From Roseiarcus fermentans (GTDB lineage Bacteria > Pseudomonadota > Alphaproteobacteria > Rhizobiales > Beijerinckiaceae), in NCBI RefSeq assembly GCF_003315135.1, contig NZ_QNRK01000047.1:1-50699 (forward strand): a stretch of DNA of 50,699 bases, in the 5' to 3' direction. Shown piece after piece: positions 7,514 to 15,012 of the stretch (within the stretch, counting starts at the first letter, position 1; each line of letters begins with the position of its first letter). Under the pieces are notes generated by a model. The model worked only from the letters and a program-made list of their open reading frames with translations, was not told the origin of the DNA and did no database searches. Position numbers and translations under genes: made by a program.

Positions 7514-9109
7514 TCAGGCGAGCAGGGCCTGGCGCAGCTCGCGCTTGAGGACCTTGCCGTTGGCGTTGCGCGGCAGCGTGCCGGCGACGCGGTGGAACGC
7601 CTCCGGCGCCTTGTAGTCCGAGAGCAGCTCGGCGCAGTGGCGCTGCAGTTCGGAATCCTCGACCGCCTCGCGCAGCACCACGAAGGCGTGCACACGCTCG
7701 CCCAGCACCGGGCAGGGTTTCGCCACCACCGCGACTTCGACGATCTCGGGGCGGCCCAGCAGCACGTTCTCCACCTCGGAGGCGAACACCTTGTAGCCGC
7801 CGCGGTTGATCACGTCCTTGATGCGGTCGACGACCCGCAGGTAGCCGTCCGCGTCCCTGATCCCGAGATCGCCCGATTTCCAGTATCCGCCGACGAACTC
7901 GCGCGCCGTGGCCTCGGGATTGTTGAAGTAGCCGGGGACGACCATGGCGCCGCCGATCCAGATCTCGCCGGGCTCGCCCGCCCTCGCCTCGACGCCGTCG
8001 GGGTCCATCACCACGATGCGGCCGCAGGGGACGGCGAGCCCGACCGAATCCTTTCGCGCCGCCGTCTCGTCCGGCGGCATGATCGTGGCGGGCGAGGTGG
8101 TTTCGGTCGCGCCGTAGCAGTTGAGCAGCTTCAGAGTCGGCAGCCTGGCCGCGATCCGCTCGAGCGTCGCCTCGGGCATGATCGCGCCGCCGAAGCCGGA
8201 CACCCGCCAGGCCGACAGGTCGGCGGCCGCGAAGTTCGGCGCCATGAGGCAGAGGGCGAACATCGCCGGCACGAGCAGCGAATAGGTCACGCGCCGCCGC
8301 GCCGCGAGGTCGATGAACTCGCTCGCCTTGAAGGACGGCATGACGACCAGCGTCCCGGCGCAGTGGATCATCGCGTCGACGAGCGCGATCAGGCCGGTCA
8401 CGTGGCTCATCGGCACGGCGATGAGCGCACGGTCCTCCTCGGTCAGTTCCATCGCGATGCGATAATGGATGACGGAATGGGCGATGCTGAAATGGGTCAG
8501 CATCGCGCCTTTCGGACGCCCGGTCGTGCCGGAGGTGTAGAGGATGGTCGCCGCGTCGTCCTCCCCGACCGGCTCGGCCCGGCTCACGGCAAGCGCGCCC
8601 GAGAGCGCTTCCAGCGGCGGGCCGCCGTCGCGCCGCACCGCGACCGTATGCGCGAGGCTCGGCGGTTCGCCGGGCCGGGGCGTGCGGTCGGCGAGATCGG
8701 GCTCATGCACGACGACCCGGGCCGCGCAGTCTTCGATGATCTCCCGGTTCTCGGCGAGCTGATGACGGATGTTGAGCGGAACCGACACCGCGCCGAGCCG
8801 CGCGACCGCGAACAGCACGACGACGAATTCGACGCTGTTGCCGAGCAGCATCGCGACGCGGTCGCCCTTGCCGACGCCGAGCGCGCGCAGGCCCCCCGCG
8901 ACCCGGCCGACCGCCTCGTCGAGCGCGCGATAGGTGAGCTCGAGGTCGCCGCAGACGAGCGCGACCCCGTCCGGACGGCGCGCGACGGCGCTTTCCAGCA
9001 TCGCATGCACGCTCTCCGGCCGCTCGACGAAGGCGCGCACCACTCTTGCGCCGTAGTGCAGCTCGTCACGGGTCGCGGGCGCGCGGCCCCGGTCGAACCA
9101 ACTGTCCAT
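7514..9109 (-). CDS. Acyl-CoA synthetase (class I AMP-forming ligase)
   Basis: This 531-residue protein belongs to the ANL superfamily, activating a carboxylic acid as acyl-AMP and transferring it to CoA. The ordered core motifs are all present: the P-loop ILYTSGTTGRPKGAMLTH near residue 185, the YGATETTSPA motif near residue 335, KSGDLGIRDADGYLRVVDRI near residue 420, GGYKVFASEVENV, and PRNANGKVLKRELR near the C-terminus with the catalytic Lys. GGAGG lies 5 nt upstream of the ATG. The acid substrate (fatty, branched or aromatic) cannot be read from the sequence. It is followed downstream by a dispersed repeat. Confidence 0.9.
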   Translation of the reverse strand: MDSWFDRGRAPATRDELHYGARVVRAFVERPESVHAMLESAVARRPDGVALVCGDLELTYRALDEAVGRVAGGLRALGVGKGDRVAMLLGNSVEFVVVLFAVARLGAVSVPLNIRHQLAENREIIEDCAARVVVHEPDLADRTPRPGEPPSLAHTVAVRRDGGPPLEALSGALAVSRAEPVGEDDAATILYTSGTTGRPKGAMLTHFSIAHSVIHYRIAMELTEEDRALIAVPMSHVTGLIALVDAMIHCAGTLVVMPSFKASEFIDLAARRRVTYSLLVPAMFALCLMAPNFAAADLSAWRVSGFGGAIMPEATLERIAARLPTLKLLNCYGATETTSPATIMPPDETAARKDSVGLAVPCGRIVVMDPDGVEARAGEPGEIWIGGAMVVPGYFNNPEATAREFVGGYWKSGDLGIRDADGYLRVVDRIKDVINRGGYKVFASEVENVLLGRPEIVEVAVVAKPCPVLGERVHAFVVLREAVEDSELQRHCAELLSDYKAPEAFHRVAGTLPRNANGKVLKRELRQALLA

Positions 9110-9477
9110 GGCGCTCCTCCTTCCGCTCCTGAACCAGCGACTTCGCGATCGCCGCCCTCTGCTGCTCGCCTCCCGAAAGCGCCACCGCTTTCGCCTCGTC
9201 GCCGATCTCGAAGAACCCCTCGGCCTTGCGGGCGCCGACCGCCTCGTCGGTGACGACCTCCCCGGCGTCGCTCGGCGAGCGCCAGCGTCTCCTCGAGCGC
9301 ATGCGCGTCAAGCTCCCCTACCCCTTCGAGCCTTGCGAGACCACCCCGAATGGATCCGGCGCCGAAGGCTGCTCGAGCGTTGCTGCGAAAAGCGCCCCGG
9401 GGCGACCCGGAGGGAGGCAAAACGCGCCTTTGCGCGAACGACGGTCGCCCTCGGCCGCGCCGTCCGGTCCGCCCCCC
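9110..9477. other. Gap with a possible decayed ABC-ATPase fragment
   Basis: No intact gene is seen in these 368 bases between the MFS gene and the ligase gene. On the minus strand the stretch 9125-9311 reads, in one frame, EGFFEIGDEAKAV followed by ALSGGEQQRAAIAKSL. The latter has the form of an ABC-transporter signature motif. A neighbouring frame upstream reads EGVGELDAHALEETLALAER, so a frameshifted coding remnant is possible. There is no Walker A or Walker B box nearby, so the identity is tentative. Confidence 0.35.
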
Positions 9478-10770
9478 TCATCTCCCGGCCTCGTTCGGCG
9501 GGTCGCCCGCGCCCGCGCCGTCGCCGCGGGTCTCGGGCATGAACAGGGCGAAGATCGCGAAGGCGACCGCGGCGGCGGCGGCGAGCGCGAGGAAGGCGGT
9601 CGAATAGCCGAAGCGGTCGACGACCTCGCCGACGGCGAGGCCGCTGATCGCGGCGCCGACCCCCTGGGTCGTGGCCACCGCGCCCTGCGCGAGGGCGTAG
9701 CGGCCGGTCCCGCGCATGATGTCGGCGATCACGAGCGGGGTCAGCGCCTGATAGATCCCGGCCCCCACGCCGTCGAGCAGTTGCACGCCGAGCAGCCAGA
9801 CCGCGTTGTCGGAGACGAGATAGAGCGCCGCGCGGACCGGCAGGACGAAAAAGGCGACGAGGAAGATCGGGCGGCGGCCCCAGCGGTCGGCGCGCCAGCC
9901 GACGACCAGCGCGATCGGAACCATGACAGCCTGCGCGGCGACCATGCAGAACGACAGCATCGCGGTCGCCTCCTTGGGGAACTGCAGCGCGAGCTTCTGC
10001 CCGACCAGCGGCAGGAGCGGCGCGTTGGCGAAATGGAAGACGAAGGCGCAGGCGGCGAAGACGACGAGCGGGCGGCTTCGCAGCAGCGCCGAGGCCCTCT
10101 CCGCGCCGTCGCCGTCGCCGCCCAGGTCGCGCGCGCGGTCGTGGTCGATCGCTTTCGCCGGAATGGCGAGGACTGCCGCCGACGTCAGGGCCGCATAGAC
10201 AGGCACCAGCAGGAACACCGCCCGTTGCGAAAAGGCGTAGCCGACGAGGCCTGCGACAAGCGCGGTGGCGATGTTGCCGCCATGGTCGAAGGCCGAGTTG
10301 CGCCCGAGCCTCCGGGCGAACGCGTCCTTCGGGACGAGGCCCAGGGTCAGCGCCGCGACCGCGGGCACGAACGCGTCTCCGGCGAGGGCGAGGATCGTGG
10401 TGGCGAACGCCATCGGCCAGAAGGTCGGGCGCAGGACGATGATCGCGGCCGCCGCCGACATCGCCGCCATCGTCGCCACGATCACTTCGCGCTTCGCCCG
10501 GGTGACGTCGATGGCGGCGCCGATCGGCGTCTGGAGCGCGATCCCGACGAGCGCGCTGGCGGTCGTGACGAATCCGACTTCGGTCTGCGTCCAGCGCCGG
10601 CTGGTGACGAGAAACACGTTGATGAACGGCCCGAACAGGTTGCGGACGTCGGCGGACAGGAAATTGACGGCGTCGAGGGCGAGCGGAACGGTCAATGGCC
10701 TGCCCCTGAACAGCAACGACGTCGACGTCCGGCCGAACGCGCGCCAGGGCGGCATGGTTCCGCTGCGCAC
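9478..10770 (-). CDS. MFS transporter
   Basis: This is a 430-residue inner-membrane transporter of the major facilitator superfamily with about 12 hydrophobic segments in two halves separated by a charged loop (IDHDRARDLGGDGDGAERAS, around residue 215). The loop between segments 2 and 3 is GAAIDVTRAKREV, a weak form of the family G-x3-D-x2-G-[RK] motif; the second half has a better version, GWRADRWGRRPIF. The family subgroup and the substrate are not evident. ATG codons at 10770 and 10755 are both possible starts. A PEP-CTERM-like gene diverges from it upstream. Confidence 0.87.
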   Translation of the reverse strand: MRSGTMPPWRAFGRTSTSLLFRGRPLTVPLALDAVNFLSADVRNLFGPFINVFLVTSRRWTQTEVGFVTTASALVGIALQTPIGAAIDVTRAKREVIVATMAAMSAAAAIIVLRPTFWPMAFATTILALAGDAFVPAVAALTLGLVPKDAFARRLGRNSAFDHGGNIATALVAGLVGYAFSQRAVFLLVPVYAALTSAAVLAIPAKAIDHDRARDLGGDGDGAERASALLRSRPLVVFAACAFVFHFANAPLLPLVGQKLALQFPKEATAMLSFCMVAAQAVMVPIALVVGWRADRWGRRPIFLVAFFVLPVRAALYLVSDNAVWLLGVQLLDGVGAGIYQALTPLVIADIMRGTGRYALAQGAVATTQGVGAAISGLAVGEVVDRFGYSTAFLALAAAAAVAFAIFALFMPETRGDGAGAGDPPNEAGR

Positions 10771-11108
10771 CGAGTCGATCCGACGCGCCGTTCCCGGCCC
10801 GCGATTCCCATCGCGCGGATCATGCGCTGCGCGCCTGCGCCGCGGCAGCAGAGGACGGTGCCGCAGGGAAGCATAAGCGTGACGCAGATGGCTACAAAAG
10901 CGATTTAACCTACCTAATCTAGTTTACATTGGAAACAATTATTATAATTTCTAATACGGTGGCAACATTTTACTGTTCTTTTTACTGGATACGATATTGC
11001 AGGAGCGCAATACTCATGGTATTTGTTGAGGTGTCTTGTGGCCTGACTGCCTATTTCGTATGCGGGAATGCAAGATATTATGTCCAATCTGATCAAGGGG
11101 GTTCGTTG
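10771..11108. other. AT-rich upstream region of the PEP-CTERM-like gene
   Basis: No gene is supported in these 338 bases. From about 10900 the composition drops sharply in GC relative to the rest of the window, with runs such as AATTATTATAATTTC near 10940. This marks the promoter and a long leader of the exported protein at 11109. One frame is open from 10929 into that gene, but it has no ribosome-binding site and reads Cys/Tyr-rich non-conserved sequence. Confidence 0.5.
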
Positions 11109-11702
11109 ATGACATGGAAAACTTTGGCCGTTGCGGCCGCGCTACTCGGCGCCACGGCGCTCTCGGCTCACGCCGCCGTGGTTGGAACGCAGGCTTTCGC
11201 CGATCTCGGCTCGCCGACCGCCGACGGCAGCACGGGCGGCGATCTCAACACCGCGACCCAGTTCACGCTCGGCGACCTGGTGACCACGACCTCGCAGACC
11301 GGCGTTTTCAGCGGCCTGTCGACCATCATTGGGCCGGTCGCGTTCAACACGTCGGTCGCCGACAGCCTGAGCTTCACCAACCCGGAGTTCGGCTCGTTCA
11401 CGAGCTCGAAATTTACCGAAACCATCAACGTGCCCGGCGCGATCGCCATTTTCGTGTTGGGCGAGTGGACCCCCGGCAGCTTCGGCGGGGTCACCGGCGG
11501 CCCCTACGCTTCGGGCTTCACCATCACCCTGAACCAAAATCCGGCGCACACCGGCGCGATCTCCGACTCGGCGACCTTCTCGGTGCCGCCGTCCGGAGTC
11601 ATTCCGGAACTCTCCACCTGGGCGATGATGGGCCTCGGCTTCGCTGGCCTCGGCCTTGCCGGTTACGGCACCTCGCGCCGCACCGCGAGGTTCGCCGCGT
11701 AA
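11109..11702 (+). CDS. Exported protein with PEP-CTERM-like sorting tail
   Basis: This 197-residue protein has a signal peptide (MTWKTLAVAAALLGATALSA, cleavage after AHA), a Thr/Ser/Gly-rich middle and a C-terminal tail of the PEP-CTERM class: VIPELSTWAMMGLGFAGLGL, then a few residues and a basic RR cluster. The motif is PEL rather than PEP but keeps the W-A-M-M and Gly-rich helix typical of alphaproteobacterial versions. By family knowledge such tails are processed by an exosortase and the protein ends up at the cell surface or in the matrix; no exosortase is in this window. The start at 11109 has AAGGGGG 7 nt upstream. A strong hairpin follows the stop codon. The middle region matches no family that I recognise. 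Confidence 0.8.
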   Translation: MTWKTLAVAAALLGATALSAHAAVVGTQAFADLGSPTADGSTGGDLNTATQFTLGDLVTTTSQTGVFSGLSTIIGPVAFNTSVADSLSFTNPEFGSFTSSKFTETINVPGAIAIFVLGEWTPGSFGGVTGGPYASGFTITLNQNPAHTGAISDSATFSVPPSGVIPELSTWAMMGLGFAGLGLAGYGTSRRTARFAA

Positions 11703-11729
11703 CCAAAGCCGGCCCGCCTTGCGACCGCC

Positions 11730-11754
11730 AGGGCCGCCCTCCGGGCGGCCCTGC
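11730..11754. terminator. Hairpin between convergent genes
   Basis: CAGGGCCGCCC, a 3-base loop TCC, and GGGCGGCCCTG form a perfect 11-bp stem 28 bp after the stop of the PEP-CTERM-like gene and 27 bp beyond the end of the convergent ligase gene. There is no T-run, so a bidirectional or Rho-assisted terminator is the likely role. Confidence 0.65.
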
Positions 11755-11780
11755 TATCCCTCGCGAGGCTCGCGCCGGCG

Positions 11781-13421
11781 CTACCCAGACACCGCCAGAT
11801 GGCCGTGGAATCGCTGGCGAAGCGCGGTCTTCAGGAGCTTGCCGGTGGCGGTGTGGGGCAGGCTTTCGACGAACACGACGTCGTCCGGCAATTGCCATTT
11901 GGGCAGCCTTTCCGAGAGAAAGGCGAGAATCGCCTCCGCGGTCGGCGCTCCGCCCGGGCGCGGGTGGACGATCAGGAGCGGACGCTCCTGCCACACGGGG
12001 TGCGCGACCGCGATCACCGCCGCCTCGAACACGTCCGGATGCGACATCGCCAGGTTCTCGATCTCGATCGACGAGATCCACTCGCCGCCCGACTTGATGA
12101 CGTCCTTGAGCCGGTCGGTCAGCTGGACGTAGCCGTCCGCGTCGATGGTCGCGACGTCGCCGGTGCCGAACCAGCCGTCGCCGTCGAGGATCGCGCCGCC
12201 CTCGCCCTTGAAGTAGCCCGACACGATCCAGTTCCCGCGCACCTTGAGCTCGCCGACCGAGACGCCGTCGTGCGGCAGCGCCTGTCCGCCGCGGCCCGAG
12301 AGCTTCAGCTCGACGCCGAACACCTGCCGCCCCTGCTTGACCTGCATGTCGATCCGCGCGTCACGGCCGAGGGCGTCGTGCTTGTGGAGCGGCGCGCCCG
12401 TCGTCACGATCGGGCTCGTCTCCGTCATGCCCCAGGCGTGCAGGAGATAGACGCCGAGCAGATCGTGGAACTTCTCGATGATCGCCCGCGGCGGCGCCGA
12501 GCCGCCGCACAGAACCGTCTTCAACGCCAGCTGCGACAGGTCGAGCCGGTCGCGGTTCGCCTCGACCCAGCTCAGGACGTTGAGCCACACCGTCGGCACG
12601 CCGCCGGACTTGGTGCAGCCCTCCTGGACCATCAGCGAGAACAGGCTCTCGGGATCGAGCCTCGGCCCGGGCAGGACGAGCTTCATGCCGCACATCGCCC
12701 CGGAGAACGGCACGCTCCAGGCGTTGGCGTGGAACAGCGGCACCACGACCAGGAACGAATCGCGGCCAGACAGCCCGAGGCCGTCGACGGCGCAGGCGGC
12801 GAAGGCGTGCAGCACGGTCGAGCGATGGGTATAGAGCACGCCCTTCGGATTGCCGGTCGTGCCCGAGGTGTAGCAGAGCGTCGAGGCGGCGTTCTCGTCG
12901 AGGAGCGGCCATTCGTAGTCGGCGGTCTGGCCGGCGAGCAACTCCTCGTAGATCAGGAGCTCGCCGCCGCCGCCGAGCGCCGGCGCGCCCGCCCTGTCGC
13001 TCAGGGACACCCAGCGCACATGCGGCAGGCGCGGCGCGAGTTCGGCGACGAGCGGGCCGAACCCGGGATCGAAGAACACATAGCCGTCCTCGGCGTGGCG
13101 GATGATGTAGTCGAGCTGTTCGGGAAACAGGCGCGGGTTCACCGTGTGCAGCACGCGCCCCGACGACGTGACCCCGTAGTAGAGTTCGAGATGGCGATGG
13201 GTGTTCCACGCCAGGGTGGCGACCCGGTCGCCCTCACGCAGGCCGAGCGCGTCGAGCGCGCGCGCGAGCTTCTTCGCCCGCAGCGCCACCTCGGCGTAGG
13301 TCGAGCGATGGATCGCGCCCTCCGGATCGCGCGACACGATCTCGCGGTCCCCGTGCCATTTCGCGGCGTAGTCGACCAGCGTCGAAATCAGAAGCGGACG
13401 CTGTTGCATCAGTCCGAGCAT
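11781..13421 (-). CDS. Fatty-acid--CoA ligase (AlkK-like)
   Basis: This 546-residue AMP-forming ligase activates fatty acids with CoA. It begins MLGLMQQRPLLISTLVDYAA, a start typical of the medium/long-chain AlkK-like group. The P-loop is CYTSGTTGNPKGVLYTHRS near residue 180, the acyl/adenylate motif is AWGMTETSPIV near residue 330, then GWFGTGDVATIDADGY, RLKDVIKSGGEWISSIEIE, and the C-terminal catalytic Lys in PHTATGKLLKTALR. It is distinct from the ligase at 7514. It is convergent with the PEP-CTERM-like gene. Confidence 0.92.
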   Translation of the reverse strand: MLGLMQQRPLLISTLVDYAAKWHGDREIVSRDPEGAIHRSTYAEVALRAKKLARALDALGLREGDRVATLAWNTHRHLELYYGVTSSGRVLHTVNPRLFPEQLDYIIRHAEDGYVFFDPGFGPLVAELAPRLPHVRWVSLSDRAGAPALGGGGELLIYEELLAGQTADYEWPLLDENAASTLCYTSGTTGNPKGVLYTHRSTVLHAFAACAVDGLGLSGRDSFLVVVPLFHANAWSVPFSGAMCGMKLVLPGPRLDPESLFSLMVQEGCTKSGGVPTVWLNVLSWVEANRDRLDLSQLALKTVLCGGSAPPRAIIEKFHDLLGVYLLHAWGMTETSPIVTTGAPLHKHDALGRDARIDMQVKQGRQVFGVELKLSGRGGQALPHDGVSVGELKVRGNWIVSGYFKGEGGAILDGDGWFGTGDVATIDADGYVQLTDRLKDVIKSGGEWISSIEIENLAMSHPDVFEAAVIAVAHPVWQERPLLIVHPRPGGAPTAEAILAFLSERLPKWQLPDDVVFVESLPHTATGKLLKTALRQRFHGHLAVSG

Positions 13422-13660
13422 GTTCCCTCCCCGCAGGCCGTTTCGGCCGGTCGCCCGAGCCTTGGGCCGGACGGCTGGCGCCGCAGGGCGCCTGCGCTCA
13501 GATTATCCAAACGGATGAGGTTGGCAAACGCAGACGACCCTTCGGGGACGGCGCCGGTCTCGGTCTCCGGCAGCGGGATCCGATCCCCGCGCTGATCGCT
13601 CGTCGCCCGACTGCGCCCTCGCCGGGCGCGCCGATCGCAGCCGCGCGATCGACATCCGCC
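13422..13660. other. Intergenic region before the rpmG promoter
   Basis: Together with the promoter and leader to 13772 this is a 351-base gap between divergent genes. It should hold the ligase promoter. I see no gene, tRNA or repeat in it. Confidence 0.5.
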
Positions 13661-13688
13661 TTGACTTGCGCGCCCGCCCGACTATGGT
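13661..13688 (+). promoter_or_regulatory. Probable housekeeping promoter of rpmG
   Basis: TTGACT and TATGGT are separated by 16 bp, a good match to the alphaproteobacterial housekeeping sigma consensus. The predicted start near 13695 gives a leader of about 78 nt before the rpmG ATG. Confidence 0.65.
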
Positions 13689-13772
13689 GCGCGCCAATCG
13701 CCCGCGAGACTATGCGGGCGTTTCCCGTTTCCGGCGCGGCCCCGCGCCCGTGTTCAAGGATTCAAGGACGAC

Positions 13773-13940
13773 ATGGCCAAGGCCGCATCGCTGAAGATCA
13801 AGCTGCTGTCGACCGCCGACACCGGCTATTTCTACGTCACCCAGAAGAACGCGCGCACCAAGACCGAGAAGCTGACCTTCAAGAAGTACGATCCGGTCGC
13901 GCGCAAGCACGTCGAGTTCAAGGAAACCAAGATCAAGTAA
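13773..13940 (+). CDS. rpmG: 50S ribosomal protein bL33
   Basis: This is the 55-residue large-subunit protein bL33. The sequence [20 protein letters not shown], later [20 protein letters not shown] and ending [11 protein letters not shown], is the alphaproteobacterial form. It lacks the paired CxxC motifs of zinc-binding bL33 variants, so it is the zinc-independent type. AGGA lies 4 nt upstream of the ATG. It is monocistronic, with a promoter at 13661 and a terminator at 13970. Confidence 0.97.
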   Translation: MAKAASLKIKLLSTADTGYFYVTQKNARTKTEKLTFKKYDPVARKHVEFKETKIK

Positions 13941-13969
13941 GCCCCGCCTCCAGCGGAGGTCGGCTTTTC

Positions 13970-13992
13970 GGGCGCCCACGGGCGCCCTTTTT
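13970..13992 (+). terminator. Rho-independent terminator of rpmG
   Basis: Two copies of GGGCGCCC separated by two bases form a G+C-rich hairpin (7-bp stem, 4-base loop) followed by TTTTT, 30 bp after the rpmG stop codon. Confidence 0.85.
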
Positions 13993-14066
13993 GTTGCGTC
14001 CCTCCCGCCCGTCAGGCCGTGCGCCAACTCGGCCTTGTGGCGCGCGAGCGGCTTCGACGACCGTGG

Positions 14067-14945
14067 TCATGGGCGCCCCGGGCTCGATGTGACGCGGACC
14101 TCGACCGAGAGGCTCTCCAGCGCGTCGCTGCTTCCGGAATAGGAGCCCAGGACCGGCGCCGCCTGCCGGAGGTCGCGCGCCACGGCGACGGGAATCAGAT
14201 TGGCGCCGCCGACGCTGCGGTTGGTCGGGTCGAAGCTGATCCACCCGGCGCCCGGGACGAAGACTTCGCCCCAGGCGTGCGTCGATCCGGCGTCGCTCGA
14301 TCCCCGAAGCATCTGATCGGGATTGAACAGGTAGCCGGAGACCAGCCTCGCGCCGAAGCCCAGATGACGCGCCGCCTCGACGAACAGGACCGCGTAATCG
14401 CGGCACGAGCCCCAGCCGCGATCGAGCGTTTCAATCGGCGACTGGACGCCCTCGTCCTCGCGGCTCTGATAGCCGATCGCAACCGAAACGCCGGCGGCGA
14501 GGTCTTTGAGCAGCGCCAGCGTATCGGTCTGACGGCCGCGCACGAACCCGCGCGCCCAGGTCGCCAGGCGTCCGGCCGGATCCGGATACTGCTGTCGCGT
14601 CAGCGCCCCGAGGTCGGTCCATTCGTCGTCCGAGTAGCGGAACGGATAGACGATCGCCGAAGCTGCGATGGTGAAGATCGGCCACGCCGTCGCCTCGAGG
14701 CGAAGCTCCACCACGCTGTCGATCACGAGATCCCGGCTCGCGCCGTGAAACGCCGCCGTGGCGACGGCGTTGCCGAAGACGTCGTGCGCCCATGTCACCT
14801 GCGCGGTCGGCGACACCGTCACAACGCAGGAGATCACCTGCAGGTCGCGACTCTCGCGCGGGGAGAGCATCAGCCGGTGCGGCCACAGTTCGACCGGTCG
14901 CCGATACCGATAAACGGTGCGATGATGGACCGTGAGGGGAATCAT
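14067..14945 (-). CDS. Transglutaminase-like cysteine protease family protein
   Basis: This 292-residue protein has an N-terminal beta-rich domain starting MIPLTVHHRTVYRYRRPVEL (the bacterial transglutaminase N-terminal type) and a transglutaminase core. The catalytic triad is visible as Cys181 in GWGSCRDYAVLF, His223 in STHAWGEVF and Asp238 in WISFDPTN. Proteins of this kind are usually uncharacterised cytoplasmic peptidases or amidases in alphaproteobacteria. The frame is open upstream into the ndvB end, but similarity begins at 14945. It follows ndvB by 67 bp on the same strand, so the two may be cotranscribed. Confidence 0.85.
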   Translation of the reverse strand: MIPLTVHHRTVYRYRRPVELWPHRLMLSPRESRDLQVISCVVTVSPTAQVTWAHDVFGNAVATAAFHGASRDLVIDSVVELRLEATAWPIFTIAASAIVYPFRYSDDEWTDLGALTRQQYPDPAGRLATWARGFVRGRQTDTLALLKDLAAGVSVAIGYQSREDEGVQSPIETLDRGWGSCRDYAVLFVEAARHLGFGARLVSGYLFNPDQMLRGSSDAGSTHAWGEVFVPGAGWISFDPTNRSVGGANLIPVAVARDLRQAAPVLGSYSGSSDALESLSVEVRVTSSPGRP

Positions 14946-15012
14946 CGGCCTGTCCTCTCGCGCGTCCCGTTCCGTGTCGGCGACCGGCGCGCGTCCGGCC
15001 ACCGATTGTCGC

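Noticed and set aside
10929..11108. In-frame upstream extension of the PEP-CTERM-like gene
   Set aside because: It lacks a ribosome-binding site, is not signal-peptide-like at its start, and would bury the clear signal peptide that begins at 11109.
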